The position numbers and the translations under genes were made by a program. From an uncultured Alphaproteobacteria bacterium (GTDB lineage: Bacteria; Pseudomonadota; Alphaproteobacteria; Micavibrionales; Micavibrionaceae), in the NCBI GenBank assembly GCA_937124505.1, contig CAKZKV010000300.1:1-11494 (forward strand): a stretch of DNA of 11,494 nucleotides, read 5' to 3'. The notes under the pieces were generated by a model. That model was not told the origin of the DNA, did not search any database, and was given only the letters and a program-made list of their open reading frames with translations. Of this stretch, positions 1 through 5,713 are shown piece by piece. Every line of letters starts with the position of its first letter. The first letter of the stretch is position 1.

Positions 1-2
1 AT

Positions 3-92
3 CGCGGCATTGTAGATGAGCATCATTTCGGATTGCTAGAAGGAGAATTTAAAACTGACCTTCCTGTTTCGTGGGGAGATATGGATGAGTGA
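3..92 (+). CDS. C-terminal end of an unknown upstream gene (partial)
   Basis: One frame stays open from the window edge to a TGA at 90-92 and encodes about 29 residues ending ...VSWGDMDE. The other two + frames hit stops within the first 20 bases. The end overlaps the next gene by 8 nt (ATGGATGAGTGA), which suggests translational coupling in one operon. I do not recognise the fragment and it is too short to assign a function. Confidence 0.5.
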   Translation, partial: RGIVDEHHFGLLEGEFKTDLPVSWGDMDE

Positions 93-1050
93 ATATCGAC
101 CACCTGATAAAGACACGCTCATAAACTGGGTTAAATCCGTTTTACCTGAACCAATAACCGAGGTTGAGGATATTGCAGCGACAGCATTTTCTTATGTTCT
201 AAAAATCAATACTTCCAACAGAAGTTACTATCTTAAAAAAACACCGCCGAAACTCTACATTGAGGCCAGTGTCATTGATATTTTGAATGCAGATTGTAGT
301 TTAGAGAATGTGCCGCAAATCGTAGCCAAAAACAACGATTTGTATTGTTTTCTTATGCCGTCCTGCGGCGATTTGACCCTTAGAACCTTATTTGAGGATA
401 GACTTCAAAAAGAGCATCTATACAAGGGAACGCAATCTTATGTTGATCTCCAAAAAGCATCCTCCGTGTATATCCAGAAATTTCTTGATATTGGTGTTCC
501 TGATTGGAGAATAGAAAACCTGCCAAATATTTATGCTGCGTTCATTAACGATGAGGAGCGTTTGGCAGAATGGGGGTTGAATGCAGGAGAGCAGCAAAGA
601 TGTAAATATTCTCGTGAGCTTTTTCCTAAGCTTTGCGCAGAATTGGAAGGTTTGAATTTGCCAGATGTTCTTAATCATTCGGACTTTCACCCAAACGCTA
701 TGCTGTTAAATCAAGAAACCAATGAGATTAAAATTATTGATTTGGGTGAAGTGACAATTGGAAACCCGCTTTTACCTTTGACAAGCTGTATCACAAATTA
801 TTTAGAGCATCGCTGGAAAATTCGAGCAGACGCAGATGAATATGCCGCTATCAAGGCATCTATCTTGGAACAATGGAATTTACGCGGTGATGATGTAATG
901 GACTTGGTCGAAATTATCGGCCCCCTCAATTATGCCTTGGCTTTCAGGGAATTAATGGAGCTTTGCGGCCATAATTTTCCCAAATGGCATAAATGGATCA
1001 AGCTGGCCTTTTTTGATTATCTCGATAATCTGGAGCGGCGGTACGCATGA
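85..1050 (+). CDS. Aminoglycoside-phosphotransferase-fold (APH-like) kinase
   Basis: A 321-residue protein of the APH/choline kinase fold. Such enzymes transfer phosphate from ATP to a hydroxyl of a small molecule in the cytoplasm; the substrate cannot be predicted here. The N-lobe has a plausible ATP-binding lysine in YYLKK (about residues 48-52). The catalytic loop is HSDFHPNAMLL with Asp200, and the second metal-binding Asp is in IIDLGEV (Asp219). In the usual HxDxxxxN motif the Asn is five residues after the Asp; here that position is Ala205 and an Asn sits one residue earlier (Asn204), so metal binding may be altered. The ATG at 85 has a GGGGAG ribosome binding site at 72-77. The gene overlaps the preceding tail by 8 nt and the next gene by ATGA, so the three are probably co-translated. 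A true resistance function is not shown; it could equally act on a metabolite. Confidence 0.8.
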   Translation: MSEYRPPDKDTLINWVKSVLPEPITEVEDIAATAFSYVLKINTSNRSYYLKKTPPKLYIEASVIDILNADCSLENVPQIVAKNNDLYCFLMPSCGDLTLRTLFEDRLQKEHLYKGTQSYVDLQKASSVYIQKFLDIGVPDWRIENLPNIYAAFINDEERLAEWGLNAGEQQRCKYSRELFPKLCAELEGLNLPDVLNHSDFHPNAMLLNQETNEIKIIDLGEVTIGNPLLPLTSCITNYLEHRWKIRADADEYAAIKASILEQWNLRGDDVMDLVEIIGPLNYALAFRELMELCGHNFPKWHKWIKLAFFDYLDNLERRYA

Positions 1051-1670
1051 AACAGAAACTAAAAAATGTTTATTGGATTGGCGGCGGCAGCGGAGCTGGT
1101 AAATCAACTATCGCAAAGCGCATTGCTGACCGTCATGGCTTTTACTACTACTCCACCGATGATGTTATGCCAGATCATGGAAAGCGCACATCAGCGGATG
1201 AAAGCCCCTATCTGCGAGCCTTTAAAGCTATGGATATGGATGAGCGGTGGGTTAATCGCTCTCCATCTGAAATGTTGGAAACTTTTCACTGGTTTAACGG
1301 AGAAGGTTTCAGATTTATTGTCGAAGATTTATTGTCAATGCCCTCTGATAAAGGCGTTGTGGTAGAGGGTTTTAGGTTATTGCCTTATCTTGTAAGACCG
1401 TGGCTTGCTAAGACAAACCAAGCTGTATGGCTGATTCCAACACCAGAATTCAGAAAAGAGGTTTTTGAACATAGGCCAGAAAACGTAAAATTTTACAATC
1501 GTACCAGTAATCCTGCTAAAGCTTTAAATAATCTGCTTGAACGCGATAAATTGTTCTCAGAGCGCATAAAGGCAGAAGCCACTGAAGACAATTTACACAT
1601 TATTGAGCTAAACAAATCAATTTCAGAAGAAAACACTTTTAGAGATGTGGAAGAATTGTTTAGGCTATAG
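1047..1670 (+). CDS. P-loop small-molecule/nucleoside kinase-like ATPase
   Basis: A 207-residue protein with a clear Walker A motif, GGSGAGKST, at about residues 13-21 right after a short beta strand (VYWIGG). This is typical of small kinases of the adenylate/shikimate kinase-like group and of uncharacterised AAA_33-type proteins. A YSTDD segment follows, where such kinases often place a substrate or metal-binding acid. The middle (about 90-125) carries VVVEGFRLLP, resembling a Walker B-like strand. The ATG overlaps the stop of the APH-like gene in the pattern ATGA (1047-1050), so translation is coupled. The two linked phosphotransferases may modify the same or related compounds, but that is inference. 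The gene ends inside an 8-bp inverted repeat. Confidence 0.7.
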   Translation: MKQKLKNVYWIGGGSGAGKSTIAKRIADRHGFYYYSTDDVMPDHGKRTSADESPYLRAFKAMDMDERWVNRSPSEMLETFHWFNGEGFRFIVEDLLSMPSDKGVVVEGFRLLPYLVRPWLAKTNQAVWLIPTPEFRKEVFEHRPENVKFYNRTSNPAKALNNLLERDKLFSERIKAEATEDNLHIIELNKSISEENTFRDVEELFRL

Positions 1671-1685
1671 ATCCCAGTATAGCCT
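1662..1685 (+). terminator. Perfect 8-bp inverted repeat at the end of the kinase operon
   Basis: AGGCTATA (1662-1669) and TATAGCCT (1678-1685) can form a hairpin with an 8-nt loop. The first arm contains most of the TAG stop codon of the P-loop kinase gene. Only TATTG follows, so the U-tract expected of an intrinsic terminator is poor. It could still mark a weak terminator or an mRNA 3' end. Confidence 0.4.
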
Positions 1686-1761
1686 TATTGCGCCGCATCA
1701 AAAAAATCCTTGCATGAAATCAGTATTTTATGGTTAACTGCAAGAATAGCAGGAGATTGTT

Positions 1762-1914
1762 ATGAATTGGTACATGAACATGAATCAGAAATCCTATATG
1801 CACGGCGCTTCCGGTGAAGTCGCCGCCAAAGGTGTTTTTGTGCCGTCCCTTGGGCTGATGAAAGCGCAAAATGAGATTACTCTCACAGCGGTGAATACCA
1901 CAAAAACAGGCTGA
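1762..1914 (+). CDS. Small ORF, 50 residues, possible leader peptide
   Basis: The ATG at 1762 is preceded by a good ribosome binding site, AGGAG at 1751-1755, six nt away. It encodes 50 residues beginning MNWYMNMNQKSYMHGASGEV and ending NTTKTG, with a TGA at 1912-1914. No family is recognised and there is no signal peptide or transmembrane segment. It lies alone in the spacer between the two kinase genes and the GNAT gene. Its stop codon falls inside the first arm of a set of alternative hairpins (1909-1951). That arrangement is what a leader peptide controlling a downstream gene would look like. It may also be a genuine small protein or the debris of a longer gene. Confidence 0.45.
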   Translation: MNWYMNMNQKSYMHGASGEVAAKGVFVPSLGLMKAQNEITLTAVNTTKTG

Positions 1915-1951
1915 TTGTTTTTTACTGTCAGCCAAAACAAAAAAGGCTGAC
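1909..1951 (+). promoter_or_regulatory. Three-arm, mutually exclusive hairpins upstream of the GNAT gene
   Basis: GGCTGA (1909-1914), GTCAGCC (1927-1933) and GGCTGAC (1945-1951) are such that the middle arm can pair with either neighbour but not both. The first arm includes the stop codon of the 50-residue small ORF. A ribosome stopped there would hide arm 1 and favour the 2-3 hairpin, with an 11-nt A-rich loop. This resembles an attenuator or translational-control leader. No U-run follows the second hairpin, so control of translation is more likely than termination. The function is inferred. Confidence 0.4.
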
Positions 1952-1981
1952 AAATCTCCCTCCTAAAAATTTTCCAGAGCT

Positions 1982-2015
1982 TTGTCCGCCTTTTGAAAGA
2001 GAAAGAGCGGAACAA
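1982..2015 (+). promoter_or_regulatory. Hairpin over the GNAT translation start region
   Basis: TTGTCCGC (1982-1989) can pair with GCGGA-a-CAA (2007-2015) with one bulged A. The A of the GNAT start codon lies at the base of the stem. The purine-rich stretch GAAAGAGAAAGA, the only candidate ribosome binding site, lies in the loop. The structure could tune initiation and may work together with the hairpins at 1909-1951. Confidence 0.3.
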
Positions 2016-2542
2016 TGAATATTGAATTAAATATACGCGAGGCCAAACCGGAAGATGCGGCTCAAATCGCGGAAGTACATATCAAGTCTTGGCGGCAGGC
2101 TTATAAAGGCGTTGTCCATCAATCCTATCTGGATAATGGGCTGGATATTAACGAGCGCACAAAACGCTGGCGGGAGGGCTTGAGCGAAAGCCGGAAAGGA
2201 ACATTTCTGGCCTTTAACGGCGCGGCGCTTGCCGGATTTGCTACGGTCGGCCAGTCGCGGGATGATGGTTATTCGGAATATGGCGAGCTTTATGCAATTT
2301 ATCTTGATCCCGATTATTTTGGAAAAGGCGTTGGCAAAGCTCTTTTGCATCGTTCTTTGGAATACGCCATAGCGCAGGGATTCAAGAAAATGTTTGTGAA
2401 CGTTTTGACTGACAACAAAATGGGCCGGGATTTTTACGAACGCATGGGCGCAGTACCGATTGAAAATAGCGAAGAGGAATTGATCATTGACGGTAAGCCC
2501 TACTTGGAAATGAAATATGAATGGAAAGAGTTAGAGCAATGA
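2015..2542 (+). CDS. GNAT family N-acetyltransferase
   Basis: A 175-residue single-domain GNAT, the usual length for the family. It transfers an acetyl group from acetyl-CoA to an amine; the acceptor is unknown. The N-terminus has the IREAKPEDAAQIAEVHIKSW pattern of GNAT strand 1 and helix 1. The acetyl-CoA pyrophosphate loop is YFGKGVGKALL (about 101-111) after strand ELYAIYLDPD, with Phe at the position where Arg or Gln is most common. FYERMGAV (about 130-137) is the usual C-terminal motif. The start at 2015 is the first in-frame ATG and lies behind a weak purine-rich ribosome binding site in a predicted hairpin. The gene ends in an ATGA overlap with the next gene. With the upstream kinases, it gives a cluster of small-molecule-modifying enzymes. 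Confidence 0.85.
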   Translation: MNIELNIREAKPEDAAQIAEVHIKSWRQAYKGVVHQSYLDNGLDINERTKRWREGLSESRKGTFLAFNGAALAGFATVGQSRDDGYSEYGELYAIYLDPDYFGKGVGKALLHRSLEYAIAQGFKKMFVNVLTDNKMGRDFYERMGAVPIENSEEELIIDGKPYLEMKYEWKELEQ

Positions 2543-3348
2543 GTATTAGAAAATTAAGAAATAGCGATGCAGAAAAATTAGAACAGTTTTTATCTGACTA
2601 TGCCGAAACCAGTATGTTTTTGCGTAGCAACATGAAACGTGCTGGTCTTGAATATCAGAATAGTGATTACCACGGTGACTATTTTGGTGCATTTGATGAA
2701 AACGGTGATGTGACCGGTGTGCTTGCGCATTACTGGAACGGTAACATTATGATGCAAGCTTTAGATAAAGCTATCTTGAGCAGATTGATACATGCCTTTC
2801 GAGAGGCTGTGACACGACCTGTCGCAGGTGTTTTAGGTGCCGATGAACAAGCAAAAACTGTTATTAACGAGTTGCTTTTATCTGATGCAGCTTATGCTAC
2901 AAACCGTTCAGAAGGCTTGTATGCCTTAAACCTAGATAAGCTGTCTGTTCCAGAAAAATTCGACTTTTCCAAAGTAGAAATGGTTGATGCAGGTAAGGTT
3001 GATAGAGCAATTCTAACACAGTGGATCAAAGCTTACGAAATCGAAGCTCTTGGATCAGAAGATAACGAAGCGCTCAGCGAACATGTTGAGAGCCGAGTTA
3101 ATCGAACAATAAATGGCACGGATTGGCGCATCTTTAAGGATCGCACGAGCAATCCCTATAATATTGTGACACTAAGGAAAAAGCAAGGTCTTACACAAGA
3201 AGACCTTGCTGGCTTGACTGAAATGGATCGCAGCTATTTATCAGAAATTGAAAACGGCCATAAAAATTTATCGGTTCTGTCGCTTTTTCGGATTGCTGAC
3301 GCGTTAAAAGTCCAGCCAAACGATATTCTTAAATCAACTCGTAAGTAA
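2539..3348 (+). CDS. Chimeric protein: GNAT-type N-terminal half fused to an XRE helix-turn-helix
   Basis: The ATG at 2539 overlaps the preceding GNAT stop as ATGA and gives 269 residues; an in-frame ATG at 2521 is less likely. Residues 1 to about 190 look like the N-terminal part of a two-part GNAT family (SMFLRSNMKRAGL, then HYWNGNIMMQA). In that family the acetyl-CoA-binding half normally follows a WxxxxDG-type strand. Here, after WRIFKD (about 186-191), the sequence switches to a complete Cro/C1-type HTH: LRKKQGLTQEDLAGLTEMDR, then SYLSEIENGHKN and IADALKVQPNDIL (about 199-264). No acetyl-CoA loop remains, so catalysis is unlikely. The protein may be a DNA-binding sensor or an antitoxin. 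The next gene, a HEPN-like protein, starts 13 nt later. The domain split is read by eye, and a gene-fusion artefact of decay is possible, though the frame is intact. Confidence 0.7.
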   Translation: MSIRKLRNSDAEKLEQFLSDYAETSMFLRSNMKRAGLEYQNSDYHGDYFGAFDENGDVTGVLAHYWNGNIMMQALDKAILSRLIHAFREAVTRPVAGVLGADEQAKTVINELLLSDAAYATNRSEGLYALNLDKLSVPEKFDFSKVEMVDAGKVDRAILTQWIKAYEIEALGSEDNEALSEHVESRVNRTINGTDWRIFKDRTSNPYNIVTLRKKQGLTQEDLAGLTEMDRSYLSEIENGHKNLSVLSLFRIADALKVQPNDILKSTRK

Positions 3349-3361
3349 AAGGTTTTGCGTT

Positions 3362-3850
3362 ATGTGTATTGAAGATAAAATTTCGAAATTTATGATAAAG
3401 ATATCGAAGTTCGAATTTTTTATGATTAATGAGAATATTGAACTTGCGCATATACAGCATAAAGACGGATTGCAAAAACTGGCCGGAGTAAGATGGGAAA
3501 AGCTGGCTGCGTTGATAGAGCAAAAGCATCGTTTTTCAGTCTTTGATTTTAAAAGCTCTGGTTTCGTATTTTTCAAAGAAACTTCTCCGCAATATTTGGT
3601 GAAAGATAACGGGTCGCTTAAATGGGATAGTGATGAAGTCACCATAGATTCATGGAGTAAGCTATTAACAAGAAGTTTTGCTCAACTTAGAAATAATATT
3701 GCACACGGCAATAAAGCACATATCTTGGCACCCTTCACACGACAACGAACCGAGGAATTTATTGATGCTGGAAATGCCTTGGTAGATTTTATTGCTAAAG
3801 ATATTTTCAGCCAAGCAGACTGGGAAATGCCAATTGAATTTCAAAATTAG
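3362..3850 (+). CDS. HEPN-like hypothetical protein (possible RNase toxin)
   Basis: A 162-residue protein of mostly helical appearance. The sequence LRNNIAHGNK contains Arg110-x4-His115, matching the Rx4-6H motif of HEPN domains, many of which are ribonucleases in toxin-antitoxin or defence systems. A helix resembling EEFIDAGNALVDFIAKDIF follows, as in HEPN proteins of the pEA59 type. The N-terminal 30 residues are low in complexity (repeated ISKF), and in-frame ATGs at 3392 and 3422 are alternative starts. The ATG at 3362 is chosen because AAAGG lies 9 nt upstream. The gene follows the HTH chimera by only 13 nt, so the two may be an antitoxin-toxin pair. The HEPN assignment rests on one motif and its context; a non-enzymatic role is possible. 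Confidence 0.5.
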   Translation: MCIEDKISKFMIKISKFEFFMINENIELAHIQHKDGLQKLAGVRWEKLAALIEQKHRFSVFDFKSSGFVFFKETSPQYLVKDNGSLKWDSDEVTIDSWSKLLTRSFAQLRNNIAHGNKAHILAPFTRQRTEEFIDAGNALVDFIAKDIFSQADWEMPIEFQN

Positions 3851-4029
3851 TGATCTCCAGAGTCTCCAGTCTCTAAAGATTGCTCACTGTCGAGAGTGAA
3901 TGGTTTCAATGGGTTAGGATATCGACACGAAAACAAGCAAAAAGTGAGCGACAGTCCCTCGCAAAACCCCAAGAATTAAGGGCTTAACAGCGTTAATCTA
4001 AAAGTCTGGAAAAGGTTCGAAAACATGAA

Positions 4030-4068
4030 AATGGCTGTGCTGACCGTACGGAAAAAAACCGAGTCTCT
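4030..4068 (+). repeat. Direct repeat copy 1 (39 bp, 32 identical to copy 2)
   Basis: It begins AATGGCTGTGCTGA and ends GAGTCTCT, and aligns without gaps to 5311-5349 with 7 mismatches, most of them in the middle. The first 14 bases are identical. Together the copies bracket the lipoprotein gene and the recombinase remnant. They may be old att-like sites or a duplicated gene end. Confidence 0.6.
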
Positions 4069-4107
4069 GTTTTTTATGTTTAAAATCAAATAATTAGCGA
4101 AAATTTA

Positions 4108-4190
4108 TTTGCCGTAATTCTGAATTTTTTTAACCGCTTCCTTTGAGTTCTTTTGCAAAAACGCTACTGCATAAACGGTTGCACGGCAAA
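4108..4190. other. Nested inverted repeats, possible stem-loop
   Basis: TTTGCCGT (4108-4115) pairs with ACGGCAAA (4183-4190). Inside this, AACCG (4132-4136) pairs with CGGTT (4176-4180), and a palindrome TTTTGCAAAA lies at 4151-4160. The nesting is consistent with a structured RNA or the ends of a degraded element. No promoter is evident. Confidence 0.3.
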
Positions 4191-4256
4191 CTCAAGAAGA
4201 TCGATCTGTTAAAACCGCACAGCAGAATGACCTTTTTGGAAACAACATTTCTTAAA

Positions 4257-5069
4257 CTACCATGTCGTACAATTCACCTGATTGCCGAAAACATTGCAAT
4301 TTGTGTGCTGCATTGAATTTTGTTGATTTTGCATTCTCTGATTTTCAATCTGCTGCATAGTAGCCATATTTTGAAATGTTTGCTGCCATGCTGCTGCACT
4401 GCGCGCTTGATATTGAGAAATCACCTGCTGTTCCTTATTTGCAAAATCACTCCAAACCTGTTGTGCACCAACAGCAAAATCTTCAGGCTCCATATTTTCT
4501 TTATCAGCTTTTCTGGAGAAGGTTGACAAATTAGTCATGTACTCAGTCAATAGCGGTTTATGCTGGTATGTTGGAAAAACCTCTCGTGCAATAACTTCAT
4601 TGTGGCAACTAGCATAACTGAAATAGCTTCCGTCTTTGCCGTTTTTAAAATAATTCTGCATTCTTTCTGCAGAGCGCATACCTAACTCATCCCACCCGAT
4701 TTCACCTGCGGCATATTGTTTGTGAGAGCTAATCCTATCATCCATATATTTCTGATAAGCTTTACTGGAGTAAGCAACAGGCTTTACTTTTTTATCAAGA
4801 ATGTCGGTGAAGCACTGGCTGACTTCCATCATCTGTTCCTTTGGCCAAGGCTCTGAGATACCAGCGGCACATTGTTGTGATTGCTCTCCTGCTACAATCC
4901 ATGCTCGCGCTTCTTTTGGTGAAACATTCATATAAAAAGAGCATTTCTCTTGTATCTCTTGTTGTGCTCTTTGAGAGGCAGAGTTGAGTTGAGCCTGATG
5001 AACAGCACCACAGCCAGATAGAATCAAGATCACAGGAATAAAAAGGAATTTATATTTCGTCACTTTCAT
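4257..5069 (-). CDS. Hypothetical lipoprotein, Gln-rich C-terminus
   Basis: A 270-residue protein with a lipoprotein signal peptide: basic start MKVTKYK, hydrophobic core FLFIPVILIL, then the lipobox LSGC with Cys20 as the predicted lipidated residue. The mature protein should be anchored to a membrane and face the periplasm. It has several cysteines (in KCSFYM, QQCAAG, SQCFTD, ASCHNE) that could form disulfides. A Gln/Asn-rich helical region near residues 215-255 (QQIENQRMQNQQN) is followed by a C-terminal NCNVFGNQVNCTTW of a type found at the ends of assorted small exported proteins. The family is not recognised. The gene stands alone on the - strand. A good promoter lies 29-57 bp upstream, inside the antisense of a recombinase remnant. 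The start ATG has only a weak ribosome binding site (TAGG). Confidence 0.75.
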   Translation of the reverse strand: MKVTKYKFLFIPVILILSGCGAVHQAQLNSASQRAQQEIQEKCSFYMNVSPKEARAWIVAGEQSQQCAAGISEPWPKEQMMEVSQCFTDILDKKVKPVAYSSKAYQKYMDDRISSHKQYAAGEIGWDELGMRSAERMQNYFKNGKDGSYFSYASCHNEVIAREVFPTYQHKPLLTEYMTNLSTFSRKADKENMEPEDFAVGAQQVWSDFANKEQQVISQYQARSAAAWQQTFQNMATMQQIENQRMQNQQNSMQHTNCNVFGNQVNCTTW

Positions 5070-5090
5070 GTTGGCAGTTGCCTACGGTAT

Positions 5091-5324
5091 TTGTTGGATA
5101 TTGCCAACACAATGTCCGTATGTCAATATTGGAAACTATCGGATATCAACCTTGCCGAAGGGGCGCATAGAGCCTTTGTCGGTTCTGACATTGAGACAAA
5201 ACGCCGAATGATAAATTTTGTATTTCAGAACCTACAGCTCAACGGCGGAAACCTAGAGTATTCCTTACGTGAGCCGTTTGATATGTTTGCAAATGCGCAT
5301 ACGCGTTCAGAATGGCTGTGCTGA
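5091..5324 (+). pseudogene. 3' remnant of a large serine recombinase gene
   Basis: The frame reads through to a TGA at 5322-5324 and gives about 77 residues that match the C-terminal end of resolvase/invertase-type recombinases. Recognisable parts are LDIANT, YWKLSD, KRRMINFVFQNLQLNG and LEYSLREPFDMFA, then a short SEWLC end. The catalytic N-terminal domain and the recombinase domain are missing. The frame has no credible start: it opens with TTG in the promoter region of the divergent lipoprotein gene. It differs from the tail of the intact recombinase at 7659-9233, so it comes from another lineage. The end overlaps direct repeat copy 2. The fragment shows that an older mobile element was here and was broken. 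Confidence 0.7.
5098..5126 (-). promoter_or_regulatory. Predicted sigma-70 promoter of the lipoprotein gene
   Basis: On the - strand, TTGACA (5126-5121, a perfect -35) is followed after 17 bp by CAATAT (5103-5098). Transcription would start near 5091, about 20 nt before the lipoprotein ATG. GTTGGCA (5070-5076) and TGCCAAC (5102-5108) form a 7-bp inverted repeat across this region that could be an operator. The promoter lies inside the recombinase remnant. Confidence 0.5.
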
Positions 5325-5349
5325 GCGACCAAATAAAAACTGAGTCTCT
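5311..5349 (+). repeat. Direct repeat copy 2
   Basis: This is the partner of 4030-4068, starting AATGGCTGTGCTGA and ending GAGTCTCT. Its first 14 bases encode the last codons and stop of the recombinase remnant, so this copy probably keeps the original context. The other copy lies in non-coding DNA. Confidence 0.6.
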
Positions 5350-5489
5350 AAATCAGCAAGCTTTTACACCCCTGATAATATCATTGCTTGAATTTGCTGG
5401 AAAGTCTTATTTTCTGCTGGTCTCAAGTGAGCGGTGAAGGCTCAGATCCGGACTGCTCCCTTTGGCGGTTTTGGCCTATATTACGCTTC

Positions 5490-5508
5490 GAATCCGTTTA
5501 CAGGATTC
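5490..5508 (-). terminator. Hairpin just downstream of hipB
   Basis: GAATCC (5490-5495) and GGATTC (5503-5508) form a 6-bp stem with a 7-nt loop, extendable past one mismatch. It starts a few bases after the hipB stop on the - strand. No T-run follows on that strand, so it is a weak terminator at best. The rest of 5350-5512 shows no gene. Confidence 0.3.
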
Positions 5509-5512
5509 AAAC

Positions 5513-5713
5513 TCACGCCAGACCTAGCACCTTTAAAATTTTAAGGGCACTATCGAGCTTGATGGTCGTCTTGCCTTGTTCAAAGCTGTTGAGCGTTGGC
5601 TTGCTGACGCCCGCCAGGACGGCCAGTTGCTCCTGCGTGAGCTTTTGCTCCTTGCGGCGTTTTACTGCCTCGATGACAAAGCCTTGCCAATTAAGCTGAA
5701 TGTTCCGTTCCAT
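5513..5713 (-). CDS. hipB: HipB-like XRE-family antitoxin
   Basis: A 66-residue protein that is almost entirely one Cro/C1-type HTH: VIEAVKRRKEQKLTQEQLAV, then AGVSKPTLNSFEQGK (about residues 13-48), and IKLDSALKILKVLGL. HipB proteins dimerise, bind operator DNA upstream of the operon and neutralise HipA. It is at the short end of the family. The ATG at 5713 lies inside the end of hipA, giving a 52-nt overlap in a different frame, with GGAAAAGAG just upstream as ribosome binding site. Here the antitoxin gene follows the toxin gene, the reverse of the E. coli hipBA order. Likely operators are the GTAAAA-N4-TTTTAC repeats upstream of hipA, though the neighbouring regulator could also be their ligand. 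Confidence 0.85.
   Translation of the reverse strand: MERNIQLNWQGFVIEAVKRRKEQKLTQEQLAVLAGVSKPTLNSFEQGKTTIKLDSALKILKVLGLA

Larger units (their letters stand above)
3851..4256. other. Non-coding spacer of about 400 bp
   Basis: No credible gene is seen on either strand. It holds one copy of a direct repeat (4030-4068) and a foldable segment (4108-4190). On the - strand a short open stretch, from about 4190 down to a TAA near 4104, reads like a protein tail (...AVKKIQNYGK). It has no start codon and a stop just upstream, so it may be gene debris. Confidence 0.5.

Noticed and set aside
1485..1496. GTAAAATTTTAC palindrome, resembling the operator repeat
   Set aside because: It lies inside the P-loop kinase gene and lacks the 4-bp spacer shared by the other four sites; probably coincidence.
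1498..3165. RTSNP is encoded both in the P-loop kinase (near 1500) and at the GNAT-HTH junction (near 3142), with similar DNA
   Set aside because: Only about 14 bases are comparable, with several mismatches; too short to argue for recombination through microhomology.
3978..4000. Integron attC-like GCTTAAC / GTTAATC
   Set aside because: The second element does not fit GTTRRRY, there is no imperfect inverted-repeat attC structure, and the left-hand genes show no cassette spacing.
4104..4190. Protein-like open stretch on the - strand ending AVKKIQNYGK
   Set aside because: It has no start codon and an in-frame stop immediately upstream; at best a fragment of a lost gene.
5481..5520. tRNA-like sequence (TTCGAATCC, ending in CCA)
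   Set aside because: The T-arm would lack the G53-C61 pair and no acceptor or anticodon arm can be built; it reads as a simple hairpin.
5388..5699. Open frame of 103 codons on the + strand across the hipB region
   Set aside because: It is the antisense of hipB for most of its length, with no ribosome binding site or recognisable protein.
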